Below, piece after piece: positions 22,784-34,400 of a stretch of DNA of 64,000 nt. The position numbers and the translations under genes are program-made. Source of the DNA: Watersipora subatra (lineage: Eukaryota > Bryozoa > Gymnolaemata > Cheilostomatida > Watersiporidae); NCBI RefSeq assembly GCF_963576615.1, contig NC_088711.1, positions 10,534,869-10,598,868 on the forward strand. Direction: 5' to 3'. Under the pieces are notes generated by a model. It was not told the origin of the DNA. It did no database searches and worked only from the letters and a program-made list of their open reading frames with translations. Each line of letters opens with the position of its first letter. Positions within the stretch are counted from its first letter, which is position 1.

Positions 22784-25700
22784 CTTCCACGACTACAAAA
22801 TATCAACAGTGCCAACAGACCCAAAAAAAACACAAGTGCTTGTGAACCAAACCTTAAATATTGCAAGAGCTTTTTTCAGCAGCACCAAGCAATTATTTAC
22901 AAATTATTTAATTAAAATATGAGAAGCGGTGACATATTTTTGCTTTACTTTGCTAGCAACATAACAGCATTTACTATTAGCCATGACTGACTGACTTCAC
23001 CATAGTCAGACATGTTTTATCAGACGGTTCTGTCTCGCTGCACATACTTGCTACTGCCAGTAGCAAGCTGAATGGGTTGTTACACTGACACCAGCTATCC
23101 TTTTGCTAAACTGAATGTCTACGTGAATAATCAATACGCAAAAGAAGAAAGCAAATTAAATGACAAACTCACTAAAAAGATCTTCAATGCTCCGGCGCTT
23201 CTTGGGTTAACAACAGTGACAGTATTGGCATTCTTCTTTTCCAGTTATTGAATTATTAATTTAGACGAATGCATGAATTACATACATAGTCCATTGAAAT
23301 AAAATAAATAATGCAAAGTCAACACCCAATATTTCCTGACGCATTGCTGTCTACCACCCTTCAACATTAATAGCTATGTTCAAGTACCTAGCTGGTCATG
23401 TGATCCTAGCTATTGTACCGAATTGGTAATATATCTATTGTTAGTCTTTACTGAAGTTCACCAAACTTCACATCTGACACCCCATATGATCGACTACCAG
23501 TAAGCCAGGCTATCCCCGTGATGTCCTTCATATTTAATCAGATAGCCCGGAGGTGGGTGTTCAAGAGACTGGTTCTCAGAAACCAAACATAGTTTTAAAC
23601 CCAAATATTTTAGCTAGCTGAGGACGGCATAGACCTTATGTATCTGAGGTTTCAATTATATCAGTCAAAAAATGTGGAAGCGTAGAAAATGTGGACTAAC
23701 CCACACACGAGCGCATAAAAAAATAAAATATTTAATTTATATTTTAAATAAATGTAGAAGTATTTAAAAAAATATAATTCAAGCGCTATAGCATTCCACT
23801 CTTATCTAACCATTTGTCTACATTTGCTACTAAGAATGATTAAGTCTGAAGCAATAGCAAGGAAGTAAGAAAATAGTATTTTTATGGAATGTTGTTGACA
23901 ATGTTCAGTTCTGATATCTTTAGGGTCAGAAGGTACTATGTAGCTGCTGCTGACAACAGCTGCACAAGAGAGTTACTGTGGCTAAATCACTGTATGGTGT
24001 CTAATCAAAGTTTATAAACCTGTTGCAAGCTTATAATTTTATCATATATTATAAAATAAAGCTTACCTTCTAGAAGGTTTGTTCTGTAAGAGAAATAAGC
24101 ATAACACTTGGTGAAGGCCCAGCAGTCTGACTGCTATAAAAGTCAATACTGGTTTTGCTACAACCTTTCTTGGAAGCGTAGGCCTAAGAATTAAGATATG
24201 TATCGCTGTAGCTGATTGGCACATGCCTGGGTGATTGGAATAATGAGCATCGTTATCATATTATTAGTATTGATATGAAGGGACAAACAAGCTTGATGTT
24301 GAAAACTGAATCTTGCGCTATTAACAATTTATAAACAACTTTCAAAAATTCTTGACAAGTAACCTTTGTGGTTTAATATAACTTTAACAAGGTACACCGT
24401 GTATGAGTGAGAAGTGAAATAAACATTAGAAGTTATCTACTCTCTTCATCAAGCAAAAATGTTTGCTAATGAGATGATCACATCAAAAATTCAAAATTTT
24501 CATCAATTATACATACCTTGAAACGTGGAATCCCAGTTGAGTTTGTAAAAACTTCTAGCTCAGTCTGAACCTCCAATGAGAAACTGGTTTTCATTTAAAG
24601 CATATGAGATAGTTTATAACAGCTACTCCCGCTAATGAAACAGAAACAAAAGTCTGCTACAAGTGTCAAAAGTTAAACAAATAATCAATAGCACTCGACA
24701 GCAGTTAAAGCTTGTAGCTTTTTACCGTAACCTTCAGGCAGGTTTGTGATACAGTATACTATACTAAACTCTACTGCTAATTAACAACAAGTAAAAAAAA
24801 TGTCTTCACTCAGCGACACGGGAAGTTTGAAAATTTCACTACATCCAATGACATCATCTTTTCCTCGCCCCTAGCTTATAATAGTTACATAGCGGTATGG
24901 AAGACATGAGAAAGTGGCAGCAGCATCACACTTAACTAGGCTGGCAGCGGGTAGGTTACACTCTGCGCACCTGTCAGTCAATAAGTGAAACTGAGTGAAA
25001 CCTCATCAAATTCTCTTAGGATTTGATAATTATTACAGCTCAATAACTTGTGAGCTGTCTCGAAACCAAGATTCTATTGTAGCTATTCAAGAAAGCCAAG
25101 TGCATGCCTCAGTATTTCTGCAAAGTTTTAATGGACACCAATAAAACAGGTCGGATAAACACAGCCTTTTCTTGGCTCTACCGCTCTATCATCTGTAAAT
25201 ATAATCAGACATACATTACTCAATGTAACGCAATACTTGAATGATGCCAGCGTAAGGAAACTGGTCAAGTGAACAAGAAGGCAAGCAGTCTTTACTATAA
25301 GGTTGAGAAAAATATTGCTTTCCACGAACATCGAACTCACCGCATTTAGTTTGGTAACATAACACTCTACCATCTGCGCCAATTGATCACCCAGAGTTGT
25401 TCCTAATACTTATGGTTATTATGTACACTTGACGATCTCTCAGGGTTCACTAGATTGCCATGGCACTAGTAATCTTTACTTGTGACATTACAAATCATTT
25501 TATTGACAATAATATCGCACATCTTACATGTCTACTTGACTCAATAAGATACCTGTAGTGACCTCTGTTGAACAGAGTCAGTCAACCCATTATATTTTTT
25601 AACATCTTCCTTCGCGAGCCTTTAATCAGCATAGGTTAGAAAAGTGCTCCGTGGAAACTTTGATTTACTGTTTTAAAGTACCTGCAATGGGCAGCTGGAC

Positions 25701-26690
25701 ATTTACACCGTAGGTAAGTAATTCAGCCTACAATCATATGACTACAAAACCAAGCTAAACAGCTTTCAGAGAAAAAAATGATCAATTATTGGAAACAGAA
25801 TTCTAGCTAAAAATTATCTAAGCGGAGGATACAGATGCTGACACCAGGTGACTCTTCCTCGATCCAGTAGCGATGCGCAGCTAGTAGCAGTAGTTCGGAT
25901 TTATAAATAACTGTCTAATGACTCTCCGCATTTCCTGTGGTGAACCTTATTACATCTCTATAGATAGTTTGCCAACGCTGGTCTTTAAGAAACAAAACTT
26001 GGTATATCAAATAATTTAGTTCGCTAGATAACTTTCGATCGTTTTTCTCCTCCATAGCTGACAACATATGACATCAAAATCTTGCCACACTATTTCTATG
26101 TACAACAAAGCGCTGAAATGGTGACTTGGACAGTATACTTACACAAATATTATTAGAACATGAATAAAAACTGCTGCAATTATCCGGTTCTAAACTTTCG
26201 AAAAGCGACTAATACTATACACTAGCTGTCTTCACACAATTAATAAAATGTTTTGAACTGGCAAACTGAACTGCTTTGAACTGATTTCCTTATCATGCAT
26301 GAAACTTCTGCTAAATATAAGACTGTTTGAATCCAGTGGTTTTGTGTATGAGTCTACCGTAGTCTTTTGTAAATTGTCTTCTCCTGATGAGATGATTAGG
26401 ATTTCTAACTGCAGTACTTAATCCATCATCTCTATAGTATCAATGAAAATTTCTCTCTATTTTCAAAACCGGATTCCATGAGCAGCCAAAAGGCAGATAT
26501 TACTTCAACACGGTACGATGTAGCATATTATCTCATCTAAAGCTCTTGTGAACTTAAAACACTAGTATAACATATAAACTACTCACTCGACTACAATGAT
26601 GGCAAAACCTCCTTCAGCTTGCTCTCCTTACCATAAAGTAATTGGAGACTTTGACAAACACTCATTTATAGCCTTTGGTCTGGTTTTTGA
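22784..26690. other. Non-coding region upstream of the GPCR gene
   Basis: About 4 kb of AT-rich sequence. Apart from a SINE at about 25305-25392 I see no exon with family resemblance or splice-consistent neighbours on either strand. The GPCR promoter and any 5'-UTR exon should lie at the left end. Confidence 0.45.
25305..25392 (-). repeat. tRNA-derived SINE head, minus strand
   Basis: Read on the minus strand: TTGGCGCAGATGGTAGAGTG is an A-box context and GAGTTCGATGTTCG a B-box, about 35 bases apart, as in a tRNA-derived RNA polymerase III promoter. The stem-forming ends do not pair like a real tRNA. Confidence 0.6.
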
Positions 26691-26695
26691 CTCGA

Positions 26696-26860
26696 GTGGT
26701 CTGCTATACATATATAGCAGACCACTATACATATATACATAGCAGACCACTATACATATATATATATAGCAGACCACTATATATATATATAGATATATAG
26801 CAGACCGCTATATATATATATATAGTGTATATATATATATAGATGTATATATATATATAA
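26696..26860. repeat. Palindromic AT-rich tandem repeat
   Basis: It starts with GTGGTCTGCTATA / TATAGCAGACCAC, a near-perfect palindrome. TAGCAGACC(A/G)CTATA then recurs three more times separated by growing (AT)n runs. It could extrude as a cruciform. No gene. Confidence 0.8.
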
Positions 26861-26879
26861 AAATAAAATAAAAATTGTT

Positions 26880-27155
26880 TCCTCACCCCGGATACCCAGT
26901 ATGGGTGGTAAATTCTGCTCTAACTCGGGTCTCCTACTAGAGACCTGGGAGTTTGAGCACTATCCTCAAGATCTTAGCTGTTCTCAATAGCGCACTTTCC
27001 TGCAACTCACCTGAGTTGATTGTTGTTGGTATTTGGGCAAGCCACATTTTATGCGCCGGTGTTATTGCGCCCAGTGCCCCAATGACTACTGGGATTACAG
27101 TTGTTCTTACATTCCAGCATTTTTCAATTTCTTCTCCAAGAGGGAGATATTTCTC

Positions 27156-27165
<10 letters not shown>
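26880..27165 (-). pseudogene. LINE 3'-end remnant (conserved C-terminal domain)
   Basis: Minus-strand frame containing GEEIEKCWNV, TTVIPVVIGALG and ELQESALLRTAKILRIVL. This is the C-terminal block after the reverse transcriptase in a widespread class of animal LINE proteins (WN-x-VVPVVIGALG ... LQ-ALLGTA-ILRKVL). Only this last part remains, and no upstream RT is present at higher coordinates. An (AT)n run at 27159-27190 directly joins it at the truncated side. A separate LINE family from the Jockey/CR1-type copies. Confidence 0.7.
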
Positions 27166-27195
<30 letters not shown>

Positions 27196-27724
27196 ATATA
27201 CATGTTGCTCTTTTGCAATGAACTGTAAAATAGTTGTGTAATGGTCTCTTAAAGCTTGAGTAGCTTAATTTTGGGGAAGTTTCATGATGAATACATAGGT
27301 TGGTAACTTGCAGCTGCACCTTCAGAAATACATTCAGCTTTTTCACTTTTGGTAGCAAATTCTAAAAAATTGATGAATTATACATTTGGTTATCATTTTT
27401 TCAAACCTTTAGATTTTATGTTTCTAGAAAGTAATTTATGGTAAAGTTACAAGAGCAGTTCTTGGTGTCACTAAAAACCATATTGGTTTACATGTGCCCA
27501 CAATAAAAATCTTAAATCACCTGATCAAGAAAGATGGCAAAGGTTTAAGAAATGAGAAAATGTTGAATTTTCAAATGAGAATAGGCAGAGAGAGTATTAT
27601 GAACCTTATTTCTTTTACTGAGAGAGTATTTACAGTTTGCTTGGACATAACAAATCCATGAGACTCACATAACTGTTATGGAAACACTGTTAGTTCTCAT
27701 TGTTTGAGTTAGTCAAGAAATATA

Positions 27725-28881
27725 CAGTCAAACATGGATAACTCGGCCACGGATAGCTCGAAAACATGGTTAATTCGAACAGTTTCTTTGGTCCGTTCCC
27801 AGGTAATGATAAATTGCTATAGATAACTCGAATTCAACACTGTTAATTCGAACTGTTTTTTTGCCCAACGGCTACCGAAACGGTTGTTATCGCTTTAGAA
27901 AATCACTTTATTCAAAGCCATAAAGGTAAACCTCATCTTTTCGTAATTCATAAGCGTTGTTATTACCACCATCGGCAAAATAATTTTGTCAACGACTTTT
28001 CTAAAGGTTTGGTCCAATTTGATTTACAATTGTGTACTGCTATACGATTAATAGCACGGGCTTGCCGGGTCACGGGCGCAAGGATTTTCGCCACGCACAT
28101 ACAAAACAAAAACATCATGTTGTTTTGTATGTGCGTGGCGAAAATCCTTGAGTGCGTGACCCGGCTAGTCCGTGACGAATAGTTTTCCGACGTTGATTCC
28201 GTGTTGAATCAACGTCGGAATGTTGAATGTTTAAAACGTCTTAAAATTGTTTTTATTAAACGTATACGTCGTCTTAGCTAAAAAAAACTATTCATCGTTT
28301 GACCTAAACACAGAATACGTGTGTGTACATTCAATAAGTATCCATTCAAAAAGCGTGAGTGATATACAATGTACCGTTAAACCTCGTAAAACTTTTAATT
28401 GAACTGCCTCGGAGTGTTGCTCTTAACGAATCCCAGGTAAAGTAAGAGATTTTTCTTTGGTGACTTTTTCTTGAAGTTGCATAAACTTCAAGAAAAATCG
28501 GCAAAATTGATCGTGGGTAAAACGCTCAAAAGAAAAAGATGTCTTTTCTTTTGAGCATTTCAACAACGATCAAGTTTTGCCAATGTCAATCTAAAAAAAC
28601 GTCCTGGCAATAACATCACCTCAAACAACAAACCAATCTCAAGTGATAGAAAAATCTCTATACTTTTTGATAAAAACGTTTTAAACTTTACATTAGAAGC
28701 ATTTAATTTGAAACAAGCCATTTGTGCTTTTGATTTATATTATAGTTTGCATATGTACATGTATCTACTAATAAATAAGTAAATACATGGACTTATGACA
28801 GTGCTCTGATAACTTGAATGCTCTGATAATTCGAACACTTTTGCTCGGTCCCGTGAAGTTCGAGTTATCCATGTTTGACTG
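27725..28881. mobile_element. pogo-type MITE, 1,157 bp, with an interior series of hairpins
   Basis: Perfect terminal inverted repeats of at least 21 bp (left CAGTCAAACATGGATAACTC, right its reverse complement) are flanked on both sides by TA, the pogo/Tc1-type target duplication. Subterminal copies of AATTCGAAC and AACTCGAA repeat near each end. No transposase. The interior holds: H1 28065-28164 (45-bp arms around GGATTTTCGCCACGCACATA, 10-base loop), H2 28185-28220 (15-bp perfect arms), H3 28465-28497 (14-bp perfect arms), H4 28499-28582 (nested arms, inner GCTCAAAAGAAAA). Confidence 0.88.
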
Positions 28882-28954
28882 TACTTGAATCTTGCATAAG
28901 TAATGATTTAGGATTTTAACTTTGCAAAAATGTTATTATTATTATTACCAGAAC

Positions 28955-29175
28955 CCTAGCAGACTAGTGTGCTGTGATACATCATCATGTGCAACAACTA
29001 TATGTACAATTAATTTTGGAATGCCAATGGGTGGTCGATCGGCAGTCATTAGTGTTGGCCTGTAACGTCGAAAGTAGTGAATTTGAATCCTGTACGATGG
29101 AGTATTTTTTCTCAAACTCTGACAACGGCTTCGGACAAACGAACACAGCTCTTATTATAGTAAAAATTATAAAGC
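28955..29175 (+). repeat. tRNA-derived SINE, second composite copy
   Basis: It contains the shared 5' module (ACTAGTGTGCTGTGATACAT), then a tRNA-like head with B-box GAATTTGAATCCTG at about 29080, then GCTCTTATTATAGTAAA. The same order occurs at 10305-10645. Confidence 0.55.
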
Positions 29176-31427
29176 GAGTGGCTCTGTTATTATTGAAACT
29201 ATGAAATACTTGAGAGATCTGTATAGATGAACTTGTGGCAGTTAATCCTATCTACACCTGTAAAAATAACCAAAACCAACTTGGTCTAGAAGCGACGCAG
29301 ATTTCATAAAACAAAATTTTTTCACCAACAAAGATTGTGATATAATCTGTGTCCAGCACACTTGTATTCAATTTTTTGAAAGTTTTTGACATCCTAATAA
29401 TTAGAGTTCAGGCTCTCCATGTGTTGCCTTGATTGCTTCAGATAGCGATAGTTCAAATATTTTTAACGTCAAAACCAATACATGCACGGACATATTTACA
29501 AGCTAATTACTAAATAACATATATGGATATACATAATATATAATACTACACATTATTAGTAATACAGCATAACTATCCGATATAATAAATATTTTGTAAC
29601 AATGTTGTTTTGGAAATTTTATGCATTGAGCAGCAGCATGAATGCGAACATCAAGACAACTAGGACCAGCTTACAAATCTGGTAAGCCCTTTCCAATGAG
29701 ATACATGGTAGGAATCTAGTTTATGCTTTACCCTTTGTGAACAATAAATAAGGAATATACCAAATGTTACATGATTATGGGTGGCCTTTTCCGCAGAATA
29801 AGGTTGCCACCGTGAAGGCATTTGACTTGGCATCTTTTGCTCGATTGACGTCAAAACAGCTTTGAGCAAAAGGTCAAGTGATATGAATTAAAAATATAGT
29901 ATTTATCAACTGATTCACACAAATACCTTTGGTTATTGATATGTAAGACCACCAACTGTTCACAGCTGTTATAAGAAAAGTTCAATGCGTAGTAAATCTT
30001 GATAATTTAAATGACCAACATCCTGAAGTCTCATTGAAGAGAGCTTGATGTCATGTTGATGGTGACTCCCTAATCATATATAATAGAGAATGTCTACTCA
30101 ACATTTGACTGCTATGTTCATCTGAAGGCATGACACCACGTGCATTTGCCTAATCTATTGATGGCAAACAACTTAATTTAATAAGAATATCTTTACTCTG
30201 ACAAACTTCCCATCCCTAATTCAAACTTGTTGTCACATTTCTTTAATTTAAATCACATTTTTAATGGTACAGTATGAAAAAAGATTTCTGGAGGTGATAT
30301 TGACACCAAGACAAATTAGAAAAATTCTATTTACTGGTATTCACACAAACAGCTAGGCTATTGTTGTATTTAATTTTCTCCGAGAGCCTTGTCTGAGATT
30401 ACAAGATAACTTTTAATCTGAAAATCAAGCCAATTGAGATGGATACACTTTAAGATGTCAGCTATTAATTTAACCTAGCTCAAAAGGAAAATTCTTTCTG
30501 TTTAAATATATCAAATTAAATTTTTTAGTTCCTATTCGTTCACATTTAAAAACTGTATCTGTATTTCTGTGTTACTTGAACAAAACTATTTATAAAATGA
30601 ATACTGGTTGAATGTTTAATAGTATTTCTAAAGTATTAGGGTTTGTTATGCCTTTACCTATATGGTTATTATTACAATTAAAACTGTTTTCGAAACGTTT
30701 GAACTCTAGCTGGTTTTACTACTTTCAATAAAAGATATTCAGCAAAAGAAAATTCATTTTCATCGATCTAAAATATAAAAAAAACAGAGTCAAATTAAAT
30801 TTGTTGTTTTGTAGACATATACTACTATGCATGCATAACACATATAGTCAGAAGTATATGTTTGTCATCAGCAATTCTTAAATTTGCTACTAAGATGCTA
30901 CTTGCATAAAGAATATTGCATTTTCAGAAGATAGAAAAGCTATTCTTATGAATGGTTTAACTTTAGCAATTTATACAAACAAAAACAGAGAGATCTAGAA
31001 AAGACATAAGTTCAAACGGCCGATGCTGCAGTAACTAACAAATCAGCATACTTTTCATTCAATATTTATGCTGACCAGCCTTTGAACTAGTCATCATGAG
31101 AGATGTAACAGATTCAACAGAATTGTATGAAATGGTTAGAAGTTGTTTATTCCAAGCTGAAAACTGCCATGTTTAGCAGCAATGTCTTTTTGCCTGCATT
31201 CATTATCTCATAGAGTCTTCCACTAATTCTTGTTTACAAAAAAATTACTCGTTATAACTATTAGGTAGGGCAAATAGTTTTTGCAATAATATTTATACAA
31301 GGCATTATATACAGTATAGAAAAAACTTTGTAACCACTAAAATGTACAGGGAATATATATATATATATATATAATAACAGCTAAGGTTTTATAGATTAAT
31401 TTTTCAATGAGTTAATGTTAGTTGCAA
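29176..31427. other. Non-coding region downstream of PPWD1
   Basis: Very AT-rich, with no exon-like segment on either strand. The PPWD1 3' UTR must lie at the right end. I see no canonical AATAAA close to the stop on the minus strand; an (AT)n run is at about 31349-31372. Confidence 0.5.
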
Positions 31428-34400
31428 TTACTTAGCCTTAATGTTTATAACTGTGACATCCTCAGTTGGCTTATCAGTTTTAGGGTGGGTCTTAACAGCT
31501 CCGATCTTGTTAACTATCTCCATTCCTTTGACAACTCTGCCAAAGACTGTGTGCTTGTTATCCAGCCAGGGCTGTCAAAAATATTAGGTGTGAAAAGAAC
31601 ACACTACCTTACCAAACAGAAAAGCGCTACGCCGCCAGACATGTATTCATTGACAGCCACTAAACTAATGATATCACTTTATTGAAGGTAAACCAATAAT
31701 TCGAGTTAAAAGTTCATCACAGTAAAACTTAATGTTAAGATTTCAGATCAAAAATGGCAAACATATTTTCAATGCCTCGATGACCTAAGTCCTTATTCTG
31801 AAAGACTATATAGACTAATTTAAAAAATTAGAGTTGATTTAGCAGGAGCAATTTAAGCCCAACTCAAGAACAATTAATTTTAATACCATAAAACCTCTAT
31901 TTGAACGCCTACTTCATTTGAACGCCACCTTCTATAGAACGCCAGAGGAGTTGAAAAATTGAGTTACATTTTCTAATTGAACATAACCTCCAATAAACCG
32001 TAACTATGGCATTGATTTTGCTTATATGTAATGACAGATTTCCCCACATAACAAAATTATCATAATTTACCGGTGTAGCAATTCCAACATAAAAAGGAGA
32101 GATATATCGTATATATTGTAATAGAAGACAGTCGCTATCGCGATCCAAGTAGCCTCAGATACTTAGGTTTTTTTAACCAAACATGTCATGCATTAATCAC
32201 GCACCATACGCGTAGTAAAGGTTAATTGATTATGCGTATCTAACTCTACGAGAATGAGCACTTGGTAAAATATACAAAGATTTGCGTTCAACTTCGAGAA
32301 CGTATAAGCTTTGGAAGGTATGTCAAGCAGTTTCCAATCCGAAGATTCACCCCCTTTGAAACGAATGAAATATGACTTGCACTTTAAGCTGGATGTTGTT
32401 GCGTACGCTGAGATATACAACAAATCAAAAGCTGCAAAAGACATGAACGTGCCTCGATCGTGTGTTCATGATTGGTCAAAACAAAAATTACAACTCGAGA
32501 CTCAGCTGAATGCGTCTTCTTCACATACATTCTCATCGAGCAAGCGTCTCCAAGGTGGTGGACGTCCTCTACATGACAAGGATTTCGACGAGAAGCTCAT
32601 AAACTGGATTCGCCAGCAACGGCATAATAAACACCGTGTCAGCCGTACGATTATCCAGAGACAGGCGCTCAATTTGTCGACAGACCAAAATTTCAAGGCA
32701 AGCAATGGTTGGTTGGAAAGATTTTTAATTCGCCACGACCTGATCTCACGTCGCTCAACGACGGCTTGCAAAAAGGAGCCAGCGGAATATGTCGAGAAGA
32801 TAATTGATTACTTATTGCTTGTCGAGCAGAAGCGTCGAGCTTCCAACTATCCATATATCTATGCTGCAGCCGAAACGACAGTCTATTTAGATTACTCGAG
32901 CAGTATAACTGTAAAAAATAAAGGAGACCGAGATGTTCCCGAGAACACTATTGGTCACGACGAGTTAAACGTTACTGTCATGTTGACAGCTCGATCTGAC
33001 GGATTTAAATGCCGACCATATATTCTGCTTAACGAAAAGCAACCAATTGAGGATATCGCCACAAAGTTCGAGAATACTCTCCATCTGTGCTGGGCCGGCA
33101 ATTCCTTCTTCAACGACGACCTGACTGTTGATTTTTTACAGAACATCTTAGGTTCTTCTATGTTTGGAAAGCGTCTCCTTGTCTGGGACTCATGTCTATG
33201 TCATACTAGCGATGCCACAAAGAAACATTTGAACAGGCTCCAGATAGATACGGCCATTATTCCAGGAGGCTGCGCCAAGTTCATACAGGCCCCCGACGTC
33301 TACTGGAACGCTCTATTTAAAAGTAAAGTCCGACATTTCTACGATAATTGGATGGCGCACGGCGACACGACATATACACAGACCGGAAACATGCGAGCGC
33401 CATCGATGGAAGTTTATTTGAAGTGGATAGTCGATGCTTGGGACCAATTGCCGAATGATCTAATCATCAAGTCGTTCAAGGGGTGTGGGCTGACCACCGC
33501 TCTTGACGGCACGGAGGATCACAAGATCCATTGTTTCAGGTCCGACGGCCCGATAACGGCTGGACCAGAACTTCTCCAACAAGCGCGAGTAAATGCCGGC
33601 ATTGCCGATAGACATCAAATTATTGAACTACATATACTCGACACTGACACGGAAGATCTTGAAAATGACGAGGACGGCTGCAATAGCGCGTGACTTAATC
33701 TGCACCAGCGAATTTTTGATTACTTACCAGTAATCACCTTTTGTAATGTATTTCTTGTATCATATTAGATGTTATCATCGATTAAATTTATCTTCCTAAA
33801 ATTCTGACCAGTTAGTTTAAAAATTGAGTGCCACCCTCTAATTTAACTCCACTATAAGGAAGGGTATGATCAATTCACCGCTTAAGAACTCTCATAGAAA
33901 TTGGCAAATTGGACCACAATCTGTTCGCTCTAGCCCACTGCACTGTAACTCTTCCCGAGTATTTACCATTTAAAAGTATACACAAGGAATTAGTGAAAGT
34001 CCGTATAAGGTAAGGCTTTGTCATAGAACATGATAGCCATTCGGGAGCCATTCTTGCTAGTGTGACAAGCATGAGTACAGAGAGACATAGGTACACAGTG
34101 AAAAAATAGCTATTAGAGCACAACAAAAAATGATTGCAGACTCGGAGGAAAAACTGGCCATAGCAATCTCAATGCTATAACTCCATAGACGCCTAGTTTG
34201 TTCCAAAGTTTTTATTAAATTTTTTACAGATGTGTTTCAAATGTATGAGAGAGAATGGTTCAGATGCTGTAAAGATACAACTATGGCATGCGTTGCTGAT
34301 ATTGCACATGTGAATATTACATGTAAAGAATGTTGAACGTTAACATTGTGGCGTGCAACAATATTGTAATAGTGTGGAATGCCACAAGTTTAAACTCCAG

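Noticed and set aside
25340-25392. tRNA gene on the minus strand
   Set aside because: Only the internal promoter boxes are tRNA-like; no pairing acceptor stem.
26937-27218. Host gene on the minus strand
   Set aside because: The conserved part is a LINE C-terminal block, and its first residues are translated (AT)n microsatellite.
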